A DNA stretch of 47,186 nucleotides from Dorea sp. (GTDB lineage Bacteria > Bacillota_A > Clostridia > Lachnospirales > Lachnospiraceae), in assembly GCA_016295505.1 (NCBI GenBank), contig JAEDLC010000003.1, positions 1 through 47,186 of the forward strand, read 5' to 3'. Of this stretch, positions 23,827-32,114 are shown piece by piece (position 1 is the stretch's first letter; the number at the start of each line of letters is the position of its first letter). A model generated the notes under the pieces. It was not told where the DNA came from, did not search any database, and saw only the letters and a program-made list of their open reading frames with translations. Both the position numbers and the translations under genes were made by a program.

Positions 23827-24552
23827 CTACCGATATTTGCATAACAGTTCAACGTTTGCCTTCTCATACGCATTGAATTCATTATCGATTTCTTCATCGG
23901 ACTTACCGGCTACCGGCTCATACCAGGCCTGTGCACTGAAATAGTCAATATTCTCCTGTGTATGAAACTCACGTCCATGCCTTGCATATATCTCATTGAT
24001 GATCATCTGAATCTCATCGTGACTGTAACCTTCAATCTCAGAGGCCTCCAGGTACCGTTCTGAACTGTCCGGCATCAGATAGGCTGACGATGCTGCATTC
24101 TCTTCAGATGCTGCTTCATCATCAGAATCAATGTCCTGAACATCCTCCGCTGTGACGGTCTCAGCTTCCACCGTATCGGACAGATCCTGCGCCTGCTGCG
24201 CATTCATGTAGTTGGTGATGGCCTGCTCTTCCGAAGATACATGAGAACGGTTGTAGAAAAACGCTCCGATAAATAAGAAAATTACAGCGCAGACAATAAC
24301 CGCCTTCCACGGAAATCCTGTATGGACAGTTGTTCCAGCCGTGCCAGTGGTATGAATCACATTGCCTGCATTACCTGTTGTCCTGCCGTTTCCGGCTGCT
24401 GTCTGCGGACGATATGTCCCGGTTGTCCCTGCTGTCCCCTGATTTCTCTGGGCCCTGCGATCAGCTTCCGCCTGAGACACATTGTCCAATGTGGTTCTGC
24501 CGGTCCTGTCATCTTTATAGTATCGTTTGCCATTGATCAGTACATAACTCAT
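23827..24552 (-). CDS. YARHG-domain membrane protein
   Basis: 241 residues from MSYVLINGKRYYKDDRTGRT. The first 75 residues are cytosolic and low-complexity (Gly, Thr, Arg rich). One membrane helix (WKAVIVCAVIFLFIGAFFY) crosses at about 90. The outer part is acidic, then a YARHG domain ends the protein: YSHDEIQMIINEIYARHGRE, then F and W positions (QAWYEP). YARHG domains occur in extracellular parts of Firmicute membrane proteins and are thought to bind the cell wall or a peptide. AGGAGGCATTTCTA precedes the ATG at 24552. Confidence 0.85.
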   Translation of the reverse strand: MSYVLINGKRYYKDDRTGRTTLDNVSQAEADRRAQRNQGTAGTTGTYRPQTAAGNGRTTGNAGNVIHTTGTAGTTVHTGFPWKAVIVCAVIFLFIGAFFYNRSHVSSEEQAITNYMNAQQAQDLSDTVEAETVTAEDVQDIDSDDEAASEENAASSAYLMPDSSERYLEASEIEGYSHDEIQMIINEIYARHGREFHTQENIDYFSAQAWYEPVAGKSDEEIDNEFNAYEKANVELLCKYR

Positions 24553-24581
24553 TAGAAATGCCTCCTTACAGAACCGTCCGT

Positions 24582-24962
24582 TCACTTACAGGACTCATAA
24601 TGCGTCCTGATACGTGCAAATACATCTTCAGCAGTAAGATGCCCCAGTGCAGTATCATGAACTCTGTCCATCTCTTCCCGTGTCATCAGTCCGCTGATTT
24701 CAAGAAGTCCCTCAGAAGATCCGTACCCGCTTGCAATAACACTGCATACAGCGCCTATGCCCGGTCCCTGCCAGACATTACTGTCTTTCGGCTTCGGACG
24801 CCCTTCCGGTCCGTAGTAGCAAATCTGCATTCCAAAGTTTTCAAACGGAATACCTGCTTCTGTCAGCAGATCATCCAGTTTCTTCAGTTCATCGGAAGCA
24901 TTGCCTTCAGCAGAGCCACCGGAAAGTACCATCATCAGTTTAAGCAAATCCATTGTGCTCAT
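24582..24962 (-). CDS. Hypothetical protein
   Basis: 126 residues starting MSTMDLLKLMMVLSGGSAEG. An amphipathic N-terminal helix is followed by a strand-rich centre (FENFGMQICYYGPEGRPKPK) and a Gly-rich loop (GPGIGAVCSVIASGYGSSEG). The C-terminus is helical. There is no known motif. GGGAGG lies ahead of the ATG. It is the first gene after promoter box C and precedes the YARHG and AAA+ genes, so it may be a soluble partner of either. Confidence 0.6.
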   Translation of the reverse strand: MSTMDLLKLMMVLSGGSAEGNASDELKKLDDLLTEAGIPFENFGMQICYYGPEGRPKPKDSNVWQGPGIGAVCSVIASGYGSSEGLLEISGLMTREEMDRVHDTALGHLTAEDVFARIRTHYESCK

Positions 24963-25012
24963 TTTGTTTTCCTCCCTGTCTTTTGATGATTTAAGGATAA
25001 ACTCTTCTGATC

Positions 25013-25060
25013 ATTTCATCATCCGGCGGCTTTTGTTTCTGCTGAAACTACGTTTGAAAC
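25013..25060 (-). promoter_or_regulatory. GTTTCAAA promoter box C
   Basis: Minus strand: GTTTCAAA (25053-25060), GTTTCAG 12 bases later, GATGAAAT at the -35-like place (25013-25020). The spacing equals boxes A, B and F. It begins one base before the stop of the JAB-E1 gene, so the box abuts that gene's end. Confidence 0.6.
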
Positions 25061-27067
25061 TTATGCCACAGTATTACATCCGATATCTGAAGATGATTTC
25101 TCTGCTCCGCAATAGGAACAGGATCCATTTTTCTGCGCCGGTCCGGACTTCCAGGTAAACGGCCTGCGCTCAGCCTCTGTACCAAACAGATGCATGTACG
25201 GATTAACATCCTGATCCATCGGATAATTTAGCAGCACCGTACACTGATTGATGTATGGAAGCAGCTTTGCCTCATAGCCTTCCTCATTCTCCATCAGAAG
25301 GTCGATAGCCAGCTTTGCTTCAAAGATCGCTGTAAGCTGGATATCCATATACATCCCCGGCTGGAAATGAAGCTTTTCAAGTTCTGTCTCCGTCGCATAG
25401 AAACGTCTGCGCACCGCCTGATTGCTGTAATCGACACCCTTATCTTCGCCATAAGCACAGGTGTAGCATGCCATGCCGGAATTCGGTTTATACCAGAACA
25501 CCTCTCCTGTGGAGGCTCTCGGACCACAGCCTGCATCGATCATCGGAATGCCGTATTTATCTGCCAGCTCGTTACAGACATAGCCGCAATGACGATTATC
25601 AGCACAGCAAATGATAATAGAATCTTTCCAGATAATCTTCTCAAGTTCAGCAGGATCCACATGCTGGATCAGCTCCCTGAAGGTATAAATCTTGCAGTTC
25701 GGATTGATGTCAGCAGCTCTCTCCTTGAAACAGTCAACCTTATAGCAACCCACATCATGGATACCGCATTCGTGACGGCATACATTGTGATAAGCAAGAA
25801 TGTCGTTGTCAGCTACAATCAGGGAACCGATCCCTGCTCTTACCAGTTCCAGGCCAACCTTGAAACCACCGGATCCGGTACCGGGAATGATGGCCTGCTT
25901 TGCTGCCATTCTGTCCTGCTCTACGATTCCCTGGTTTCTGGAAAATACATCCTGGCGTGTGGAGTAATAATCAATATTGATCTCTGCTCCTGCATTATCT
26001 CTGACAGAGATTTCTGCCTGCTCTTCATCCCAGACAATGGAAAGACCAAACTGACCGGAAATGTCACCGCCTTTTCTCCCTGTGTGCTCTTTTCTGACCG
26101 CCATACCCAAGGCCTTTGCATCTGTTCTTGCGTCGTATAGCGCATCCTGTACGATGTTATAAGTTTTGGTCTCTGGGTGGTAATAGCCCCAAAGTTCACC
26201 CTCATAACGCTGCTTCCGGTACTCTTCCGGGATCAGAACCGTGTATGGTCTGAGCGCCTCCTGCATCTTTTCAAAGTCCATGAAGGCTTCCTCAGATGTT
26301 CCTTTCTCTGCCGTATTGTCCACAAAAGTAACTTCTTCAGTTTCTGTCTTAACCGGTTCTGTTTCGGCCGATACCGCTGCCGTCTGTAATGCATTTGCTG
26401 TTCTGTTATCCATATATTTTCCCTCCTCTGAGTGTCTCCTGAACAAATCGGACAATCTTGTGCGGATTGATCCTTTATCTTCGGCTGTTGCAATCGTTCT
26501 ACGCTCTGCTTTTTTGGCCGCCTTTCTTGCGGCTTCATTGCGTTCTACGGTTTCTTTGAGTCTGTGCAGGTCAATACGGGGCATGGCCGCTCTGACTGCC
26601 TTATCGTTGATCTCATACTCTGCTTCTGTCTCGTCGCCATTCTCATCGATATACCAGAACTTAATCCGGAATTCAGGGTCAATGAAGATGAGTCCGTTTA
26701 CAACACCGCCAAACTGCTGTGCAAGCTTGATGTTGGCCGGATGATCACCAGGGCTGAAATGCAGGTACCCATCTGGATGTCTGTGAACCTGAGAGACGGT
26801 CAGCTTACCATTTGAGAAGTCATAATATTCGCTGAGACGCGTTGACAAATGATCGGCATAGACATGATCCTTCTCACACATAGTTGGCGTATAGGTGGCA
26901 TTGATACCGCTGTCCGATACCATGTCAAAAAAGAAGTCATTTCCGATGCGGATGCCCGGCATCTGGATAATGCTTTCGTTGCCAGGATGCCGCCCCGCCT
27001 CGAGCAGCATCCCTCTGTAGGTATTGCAGGTAATATAAACACAATACTTTCCCTTACGCTGAAACAT
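25061..27067 (-). CDS. Fused JAB deubiquitinase-like and E1/ThiF-like protein
   Basis: 668 residues. The N-terminal about 180 form a JAB/JAMM metallopeptidase: HRHPDGYLHFSPGD gives the HxHP...S..D zinc site. A linker with charged helices follows (residues about 190-260). The C-terminal half is E1-like: IIPGTGSGGFKVGLELVRAG as the nucleotide loop, IVADNDILAYHNVCRHE, then ICCADNRHCGYVCN, a candidate catalytic Cys in GMACYTCAYGED, and a final CSYC likely binding zinc with the earlier Cys pair. E1s adenylate a ubiquitin-like tail and pass it to an E2; JAB enzymes cut it off again. The ATG at 27067 has GGAGGTGCAT; the longer frame overlaps the E2-like gene and is rejected. The E2-like gene lies directly upstream. 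Confidence 0.9.
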   Translation of the reverse strand: MFQRKGKYCVYITCNTYRGMLLEAGRHPGNESIIQMPGIRIGNDFFFDMVSDSGINATYTPTMCEKDHVYADHLSTRLSEYYDFSNGKLTVSQVHRHPDGYLHFSPGDHPANIKLAQQFGGVVNGLIFIDPEFRIKFWYIDENGDETEAEYEINDKAVRAAMPRIDLHRLKETVERNEAARKAAKKAERRTIATAEDKGSIRTRLSDLFRRHSEEGKYMDNRTANALQTAAVSAETEPVKTETEEVTFVDNTAEKGTSEEAFMDFEKMQEALRPYTVLIPEEYRKQRYEGELWGYYHPETKTYNIVQDALYDARTDAKALGMAVRKEHTGRKGGDISGQFGLSIVWDEEQAEISVRDNAGAEINIDYYSTRQDVFSRNQGIVEQDRMAAKQAIIPGTGSGGFKVGLELVRAGIGSLIVADNDILAYHNVCRHECGIHDVGCYKVDCFKERAADINPNCKIYTFRELIQHVDPAELEKIIWKDSIIICCADNRHCGYVCNELADKYGIPMIDAGCGPRASTGEVFWYKPNSGMACYTCAYGEDKGVDYSNQAVRRRFYATETELEKLHFQPGMYMDIQLTAIFEAKLAIDLLMENEEGYEAKLLPYINQCTVLLNYPMDQDVNPYMHLFGTEAERRPFTWKSGPAQKNGSCSYCGAEKSSSDIGCNTVA

Positions 27068-27078
27068 ATGCACCTCCA

Positions 27079-27531
27079 TTATCTGTCGCGGTCTACACCG
27101 GTCTTCTCCCATACACAGTACACATCGATCCAACGAAGAACTCTGGTCATGGCGGTATAGCCATTCACAGAAGCAGGGTCCGTAGATTTTACCTGACATA
27201 TGTACGGAAGGCCCATCGTGGAATCAGAGATCAGATGATGGAATCCCGGCTTCAGCTTTGTCATAGGGTACACTTTGATTGAGCCACCAAAGAGGCCATC
27301 GGCATCTCTGCCTGGGTGATCATGCTCGTATACCACATGGAATACAAAGGTTCGCCAGCGCTGATCCGGTGCCGGCTTAACCGGCAGGGTCACATCCACA
27401 CAGAATCTGTGTTTTTTGTCGTAACCAAACATCATCTTCATGTTCGGATGGTTATACTCACGCATAAACTTCAGGAAAGTATCTTTTTCGAACTGCAGTA
27501 AAGCGCCGTTCTCTTTTTCGTACCAGTACAT
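27079..27531 (-). CDS. E2-like (UBC-fold) conjugating protein
   Basis: 150 residues from MYWYEKENGALLQFEK. The layout fits bacterial E2-like proteins found beside JAB and ThiF genes: strands (RFCVDVTLPVKP; FVFHVVYEHDHPG), GGSIKVYPM, then HHLISDSTMGLPYIC with the candidate active-site Cys, and the closing helix TAMTRVLRWIDVYCVWEKTG with its W...Y..W.TG pattern. It would accept the modifier from the E1 next door. AAGGAGGG precedes the chosen ATG; another ATG lies two codons earlier. It ends 11 bases before the JAB-E1 start. Assignment is by pattern and context. Confidence 0.65.
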   Translation of the reverse strand: MYWYEKENGALLQFEKDTFLKFMREYNHPNMKMMFGYDKKHRFCVDVTLPVKPAPDQRWRTFVFHVVYEHDHPGRDADGLFGGSIKVYPMTKLKPGFHHLISDSTMGLPYICQVKSTDPASVNGYTAMTRVLRWIDVYCVWEKTGVDRDR

Positions 27532-27543
27532 TTGCATCCCTCC

Positions 27544-27924
27544 TTATCGTGCGTAGTTCTTCTCAGGTGCCGTATTGATTACCGGGGTGCTGGAATTCTG
27601 CGCCTGGCTTGCAGGCACCACCTCGCCATTTCTGAATACAAACGCCTCCACGTCTGCCATTCCACTGGCCTGATCCTCAAGCTGGCCGAAGTTCGGCTCA
27701 TTGGCTGTCTTAATGACAGGAGTTGTAGAATTCTCTGCCTGGTTTGCAGGTACCACCTCGCCATTTCTGAATACAAATGCCTCTACGTCCGCAGTGCCTG
27801 CTGCCTGATCCTCAAGCTGGCCATAGTTCTTATATCTTCCGGTTCTGATCATATCCATATGCTTTTCCTCCTTGTCAAAACCTGCATATCCATTAAAGTT
27901 ACCATTCATTACAGATGCATTCAT
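27544..27924 (-). CDS. Small protein with two near-identical repeats
   Basis: 126 residues. Two copies of a roughly 45-residue unit make up most of it: YGQLEDQAAGTADVEAFVFR and FGQLEDQASGMADVEAFVFR, each followed by NGEVVPANQ or NGEVVPASQ and a Ser/Thr-Thr-Pro-Val-Ile tail. The front is Asn/Gly-rich (MNASVMNGNFNGYAGFD). Two good binding sites exist: GGGAGG before the ATG at 27924, and AAGGAGG before an internal ATG at 27858. It precedes the E2-like and JAB-E1 genes in the operon. The repeats do not look like a full ubiquitin fold; a modifier, substrate or tag role is suggested only by position. Confidence 0.6.
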   Translation of the reverse strand: MNASVMNGNFNGYAGFDKEEKHMDMIRTGRYKNYGQLEDQAAGTADVEAFVFRNGEVVPANQAENSTTPVIKTANEPNFGQLEDQASGMADVEAFVFRNGEVVPASQAQNSSTPVINTAPEKNYAR

Positions 27925-27940
27925 TGTGCAATCCTCCCTT

Positions 27941-28159
27941 CTATCTAAACAAAGATCTGATGATATAACCGATGGCAAATACCATGATCACAATCGGCAT
28001 GACCGCATTAATCCATGCCCAGGTGTTATTGGCAAATGCCGTAACGATAAACTCCTTATATTTGACACAGCTGACCACCACCAGCAGTGCTCCTGCTATG
28101 GCCCATCCGATCAGGAACCGTTTGATCACGGTCCACACTGTAACTACCTGATAATCCAT
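27941..28159 (-). CDS. Small two-helix membrane protein
   Basis: 72 residues from MDYQVVTVWTVIKRFLIGWA. Two hydrophobic helices (FLIGWAIAGALLVVVSCV; INAVMPIVIMVFAIGYII) make it an integral membrane hairpin with a basic end (RSLFR). The ATG at 28159 has GGGGGTGG ahead, located in the last codons of the upstream gene. No family recognised. It pairs with another small membrane protein just upstream. Confidence 0.6.
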   Translation of the reverse strand: MDYQVVTVWTVIKRFLIGWAIAGALLVVVSCVKYKEFIVTAFANNTWAWINAVMPIVIMVFAIGYIIRSLFR

Positions 28160-28164
28160 GTCTG

Positions 28165-28443
28165 TCACCACCCCCAAAAGCTCCTGCGCAGCTTCCACTT
28201 CAGCCGCACGGTAAAATAAACAACAGCTGCTATCACAATCAGGATTGGAAAGCCGGAGGACAACAAGTTGGCCATGAAAATGGCGATCCGCGCTGTCACC
28301 GCCCCAAAGTTAGCTATGATGCCGATAGCTGTCATCCCTGAAAGCACGGAGCAAATGATCAGCGTAAGCGTTACACCCGACATGGTCCTGACTCCGGTTC
28401 CTCTGTAGCTTTCCTGTTCAAAGATATTTCCTGCACGTCTCAT
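28165..28443 (-). CDS. Small two-helix membrane protein
   Basis: 92 residues from MRRAGNIFEQESYRGTG. Membrane helices at GVTLTLIICSVLSGMTAIGI and FPILIVIAAVVYFTV, with a basic end (KWKLRRSFWGW). The ATG at 28443 has AAAGGAGGTGG ahead and overlaps the stop of a 15-codon leader ORF (ATGA). First main gene of the E1/E2 operon. Unknown function; holin-like size and layout are noted but not diagnostic. Confidence 0.6.
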   Translation of the reverse strand: MRRAGNIFEQESYRGTGVRTMSGVTLTLIICSVLSGMTAIGIIANFGAVTARIAIFMANLLSSGFPILIVIAAVVYFTVRLKWKLRRSFWGW

Positions 28444-28487
28444 GTGCACGCCACCTCCTTTGGACCTGTATCTGTATATGATGTCAT
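28440..28487 (-). CDS. 15-codon leader ORF coupled to the E1/E2 operon
   Basis: Encodes MTSYTDTGPKEVACT. AAAGGAGGTCGGG precedes the ATG at 28487. Its stop overlaps the next start in an ATGA, so translation is probably coupled. The next gene's binding site lies inside this ORF, which would make its access depend on leader translation. Confidence 0.45.
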   Translation of the reverse strand: MTSYTDTGPKEVACT

Positions 28488-28568
28488 CTTCCCGACCTCC
28501 TTTCGTTTGTTGTTAAAGCTATTGTAAGGTCAGGAATCTGTTTCTTATAGGTATGCCTGCAGCCAGAG

Positions 28569-28599
28569 TTGAAACTTAAATTTCAGCCTTTTTTGAAAC
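28569..28599 (-). promoter_or_regulatory. GTTTCAAA promoter box D
   Basis: Minus strand GTTTCAAA at 28592-28599 and a second GTTTCAA exactly 24 bases (two repeats of 12) downstream at 28569-28575. The GAAAC half-site at the usual place is missing. It serves the membrane/E2/E1 operon. The stretch 28488-28635 holds this and no gene. Confidence 0.55.
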
Positions 28600-28635
28600 T
28601 AATTCCTCCTCTGGCAGTGCGATACATTGGCAATA

Positions 28636-29886
28636 TCACACTACAACCGGAACTCCTTCCACAGCAGGCAGGAATTCCGATGTACGAATCAGATAGACAT
28701 TCGCATTCGCTGTGGTCTTAACCGCCAGATAATCAGATGTTCCTCCAAAAAGTCCCGGTCTCGCATACATATCCTGACTTCGGACACGAAGGCGTTCTTC
28801 GGTCTGGGGCTGCCAGTGAACCGCACGCTTGAATGATACGAGGATATGTGGTGTGTCTCCGGCAACCGGGACCGGGTAATGATACTGATAAGAGCCGAAC
28901 AGATCACGTGAAAGATCATCCGTTGCAGCTGGTGTACCATGATGGAAAAGCACCACATTCGGAAAATCCAGCTCTGCATTACCGTGCATGGTTTCTCTGA
29001 CATTCTGCGAAACCATCATCAGTTCAATCTTGCCCTGACGTCTGGCCTGCATGAGATACTTCATTAATTCGTCATTTTCATCCACAAACTGCATTTCATC
29101 GAGGATGATACGGATTCGCGGCACGCGTTTCAGGGTATGGAAGATTTCTTCCTTCAGATAGGAGTTAAAGATATGCTGATTGCCGGAACAAGCATACATA
29201 GCCATCCCGGCCAGGTTCCCCTTCGCTCCGCTCTGAAAGTTGTACTTGGTATCGCTGCCAGGGGTATAGATATCTTCAAAAATTTCCTCCAATCGTTCAA
29301 AAAGCCTGCGAAGCACAATGCCCGCTTCATGATTGGCGCGAATATTATCGGCAATCACATTGGAGAGACCTGACTGCAGAGCAAATTCGGAGATAAAATC
29401 ATCATCCTCATTCAGGAGCTTCACAATGGCCGGCAGGGATACCGGATACTTTGCAGCAACGACATTCAAAACAGCCGCTGCATAAATCATGACCTGATCG
29501 GTCAGGATGCCATATCCCATCTCTTCTGCCGTCATCCGGACAAATCGCAGAATCTGCTGCGCAGACATGCCATAAAATGGATGATAGTTCTTATCCGCGG
29601 GACATGATGTCATAACGCAATCAATCTCATGTGCACCTATTTTTTGCTGTATAACCGTCATCAGTTCCGAATGACTGGTAAGCAGGATTGTGGGCATGTC
29701 ATTTTTTTCAAGACCACTACAGAACAGATCCAGCACCATTGCATGATTTCCTGCTTCAACTCCGCTGATCAGAAGATCGCCGTGAATATTGCGGAAAAAG
29801 GATGCGCTGTCAACACGCCCCTCGAACACACGTCTTGCTGCATTCATACGCTCACATTCATTGATAATCATTCCCTTATTACTCAT
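28636..29886 (-). CDS. VirD4/HerA-like ATPase without a Walker A motif
   Basis: 416 residues from MSNKGMIINECERMNAARRV. The fold order follows type IV coupling or VirB4/HerA ATPases: a nucleotide-loop region, a long helical insert, then Walker B RIRIILDEMQFVDE and the LMQARRQGKIELMMVSQNVR segment. However, the P-loop place reads LISGVEAGNHAMVLDLF, lacking GKT/S, so ATP hydrolysis is doubtful. It may act as a non-catalytic partner of the intact ATPase at 30694. AAGGAGTG precedes the ATG at 29886. Last gene of the operon under box F. Confidence 0.65.
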   Translation of the reverse strand: MSNKGMIINECERMNAARRVFEGRVDSASFFRNIHGDLLISGVEAGNHAMVLDLFCSGLEKNDMPTILLTSHSELMTVIQQKIGAHEIDCVMTSCPADKNYHPFYGMSAQQILRFVRMTAEEMGYGILTDQVMIYAAAVLNVVAAKYPVSLPAIVKLLNEDDDFISEFALQSGLSNVIADNIRANHEAGIVLRRLFERLEEIFEDIYTPGSDTKYNFQSGAKGNLAGMAMYACSGNQHIFNSYLKEEIFHTLKRVPRIRIILDEMQFVDENDELMKYLMQARRQGKIELMMVSQNVRETMHGNAELDFPNVVLFHHGTPAATDDLSRDLFGSYQYHYPVPVAGDTPHILVSFKRAVHWQPQTEERLRVRSQDMYARPGLFGGTSDYLAVKTTANANVYLIRTSEFLPAVEGVPVVV

Positions 29887-29959
29887 AGTTTCACTCCTTC
29901 CTGCCGAATTCATATATGAATCCGGCATTCTGATTCTCTAATACTTATCACCTGCGCTC

Positions 29960-30601
29960 CTACGGGAGCATCTGCATCAGTTTCATTGCTGAACGAAACC
30001 GGATATTCTTCAGACAATCCTCGCCAAACTGCTGGCCTGTATAATTGTTCTGAAACGAAACATCGCAGAAGCCCAGAAGTCGCTGCCATATACTCTGGTG
30101 AATCCTCACCCTGGTAGTTACCGTCGGAACTGTACTGTAGGTTCTTCGGATAATCCCTTTGCAAATACTGATTCCACTATCCGGTGAATAAAAATAACTT
30201 TCAAAAGGATTTAAAAAATTCCGGCTTTTCCAGTTCAGAGAATCATAACCGGTCGTTCCACAATCAAAAGTTCTCGTCCCTCTCGATTGAGTCGTCAGGA
30301 TATCCTCCGGCATTGTTTTCAGCAAAACTCCACCAAGAATGGAAATTCCTGTTAGCAGAAGGATTTCAAGGCCAGTTGGAAGGGTCAGCACAGTTACAAC
30401 GACAGTCATAGCCGCAGTCAACAAAGCAATGTACTTTCCTGTTTTATAATTGCCAACCAAAATGACAGCAATGATAATATCCAGGACGATCTTAAATCCA
30501 TTAACATCGGCTTCTCCGCTGCGTGTGTTAAAAAGAAGCAACAGGAACCAGATGCCGAAACCCTTACAAAAATTGATCAGGATGCTCTTTACAGACTCCA
30601 T
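29960..30601 (-). CDS. Membrane protein with four N-terminal helices
   Basis: 213 residues from MESVKSILINFCKGFGIW. About four hydrophobic stretches lie in the first 110 residues (FGIWFLLLLF; IVLDIIIAVILVG; YIALLTAAMTVVVTVLTL; EILLLTGISILGGVLL). A hydrophilic domain of about 100 residues follows, rich in aromatic and Arg residues (SYFYSPDSGISICKG). GAGGGGGTG precedes the ATG at 30601. It sits between the two VirD4-like ATPases, so it may supply the membrane anchor that they lack. Confidence 0.6.
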   Translation of the reverse strand: MESVKSILINFCKGFGIWFLLLLFNTRSGEADVNGFKIVLDIIIAVILVGNYKTGKYIALLTAAMTVVVTVLTLPTGLEILLLTGISILGGVLLKTMPEDILTTQSRGTRTFDCGTTGYDSLNWKSRNFLNPFESYFYSPDSGISICKGIIRRTYSTVPTVTTRVRIHQSIWQRLLGFCDVSFQNNYTGQQFGEDCLKNIRFRSAMKLMQMLP

Positions 30602-30650
30602 GAACACACCCCCTCACATAAAGATAATAAAGTAAATCTGCAGTTTCAGA

Positions 30651-30685
30651 GCTGTTCCTGCAGCCGGATAGCTACAGGAAACAGC
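30651..30685 (-). other. Intercistronic hairpin
   Basis: GCTGTTTCCTG pairs with CAGGAACAGC (one bulged T), with a 14-base loop, between two genes of the operon. No U-run follows. It may set relative expression or mRNA stability. Confidence 0.4.
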
Positions 30686-30693
30686 CATTCTTT

Positions 30694-32100
30694 TTAACCA
30701 TACAACGGCATCGTAAACAGGAACGGATCTTCACCCGCAAGTGACACCACTGCCTCACCGTTCTTCAGTTTCAACAGGTTCCAGTCTTCCACCGTGTGAC
30801 CAGCCCTCTGGATATTGAGATTTGCCTGCTGTGCGGAAAAACTGAAGTTCTGGTAGTTCTCACCCAGGCGATTGATAACAAACTGTCTGGTATCGTAATC
30901 GTTCGATCTGAACGCCACCATGTTCTGGAAAGACGACAGGATGTTCCTTGCGCCAGCCTCCCCATATTGCTCCTCAAGTCCGCATGTATTCTGAAGTCCG
31001 CACATCATCCTGACTCCCAGAGAACGCCCGAAATTTAAACTGTCTGACAGATGCTCGAGCCTCGGGAGGAGGAGCATTTCGTCTAGCAGAAAGTACTTAT
31101 TGGTTTTCACCTGCTGTCTTCCACCCAGTGCGTTAGCAAGAGCTCTGTCGATGAGAATGCCATACATAGGGGCAAGCAGTCTGCCTTTACGAAGGTCATA
31201 CTCAATAAAGACAACTTTCTTCTTTCCGCTGCATATGATATCTCTCATAGAGAACTCTCTTGCCGGATCAGCCTGTGCAAACGGACCGACGAACATCTTC
31301 CTCAACATGGAACCGACATAAGAGTTCACACCCTGGGTCTGGGTTCCCTTGCCTGAGATATAGTCAATGCAGCTGCGCTGATCAGACATATAATCCAGGC
31401 TAAGAATCTTCTTAAGATCCTCATTGGTACTGTGAGTAAAGAAATTAATAAGTTCTTTGTTGTTCAGTTTCGACTGATCAGAACGCCAGTAAGTCTTCAT
31501 GAAATAAATCATGACAGCTGCAACAACCTGCTCTGCCATTGCCGGAAAAATAGGCTGTGTTTCACTCTGCATGGACTGAAACAGCTGCTCACAAAGTTCC
31601 AGTGCATCTTCGTCGGATTCCGGCGTATAGACCAGTTTTCCATCATTTCCCCGTGGCATTACTTCTGCAAAAATATTATGGTAGGAGGTAACCCTGCGAT
31701 ATGCATCGCCATTGCCGATGACAACCTTCATACTGTCCGGAATTCTGCTTCCGAAAGTCTCCAGATAATCACCCTTTGTATCGAAGATAATAATCACATC
31801 TGTCGGCTGCATGGTGGCAAGCATGCGATCCAGTGTCATATTAAAGAAATTTGTCTTACCAGTGCCGGGTGCTCCAAGAGCCAATAAGCCATAGGCAAGC
31901 ATATCCCTGCTCAAACCGAACAACTTCTGAGTCTTCGGATCCTGAAATGCAACAAACGGACTTCGTGATTTATCCGCTGTCCATACAGGAACCGGAATGT
32001 CTCCGACGCTCTGCCCTAAGATGGTCTTCGTGTACATGCCACTGTTTCTTTCCTGATTGCTGCCTGTCCCGATTCGTTTCTGTCCAAAATCATATGCCAT
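30694..32100 (-). CDS. VirD4/TraD-like type IV coupling ATPase
   Basis: 468 residues from MAYDFGQKRIGTGSN. Walker A is GAPGTGKTNFFN (residues about 75), followed by VIIIFDTKGDYLETFG, a classic TraD/VirD4 strand, and the Walker B-type NKYFLLDEMLLLPRLEHL. The later GVRMMCGLQNTCGLEEQYG and QNMVAFRSNDYDTRQF segments are the coupling-protein C-terminal motif (substrate loop and sensor). There is no membrane helix. The ATG at 32100 has AAAGGGGG ahead. Directly upstream are the predicted nuclease and protease with shared acidic tails, which I infer may be its substrates. Confidence 0.85.
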   Translation of the reverse strand: MAYDFGQKRIGTGSNQERNSGMYTKTILGQSVGDIPVPVWTADKSRSPFVAFQDPKTQKLFGLSRDMLAYGLLALGAPGTGKTNFFNMTLDRMLATMQPTDVIIIFDTKGDYLETFGSRIPDSMKVVIGNGDAYRRVTSYHNIFAEVMPRGNDGKLVYTPESDEDALELCEQLFQSMQSETQPIFPAMAEQVVAAVMIYFMKTYWRSDQSKLNNKELINFFTHSTNEDLKKILSLDYMSDQRSCIDYISGKGTQTQGVNSYVGSMLRKMFVGPFAQADPAREFSMRDIICSGKKKVVFIEYDLRKGRLLAPMYGILIDRALANALGGRQQVKTNKYFLLDEMLLLPRLEHLSDSLNFGRSLGVRMMCGLQNTCGLEEQYGEAGARNILSSFQNMVAFRSNDYDTRQFVINRLGENYQNFSFSAQQANLNIQRAGHTVEDWNLLKLKNGEAVVSLAGEDPFLFTMPLYG

Positions 32101-32114
32101 ATGCATTCCCCCTT

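Noticed and set aside
27068..27199. Longer form of the JAB-E1 protein
   Set aside because: The extension overlaps the E2-like coding region, while GGAGGTGCAT stands ahead of the ATG at 27067.
27544..27924. Calling the two-repeat protein a ubiquitin-like modifier
   Set aside because: The repeats are too short and lack a beta-grasp pattern or a terminal GG; only its position supports the idea, so it is left as a hypothesis.
5638..32100. A complete conjugative transfer system in the core
   Set aside because: Only VirD4-type ATPases and a decayed PcfJ are seen; no relaxase, VirB4, or mating channel set is present in 5-36 kb.
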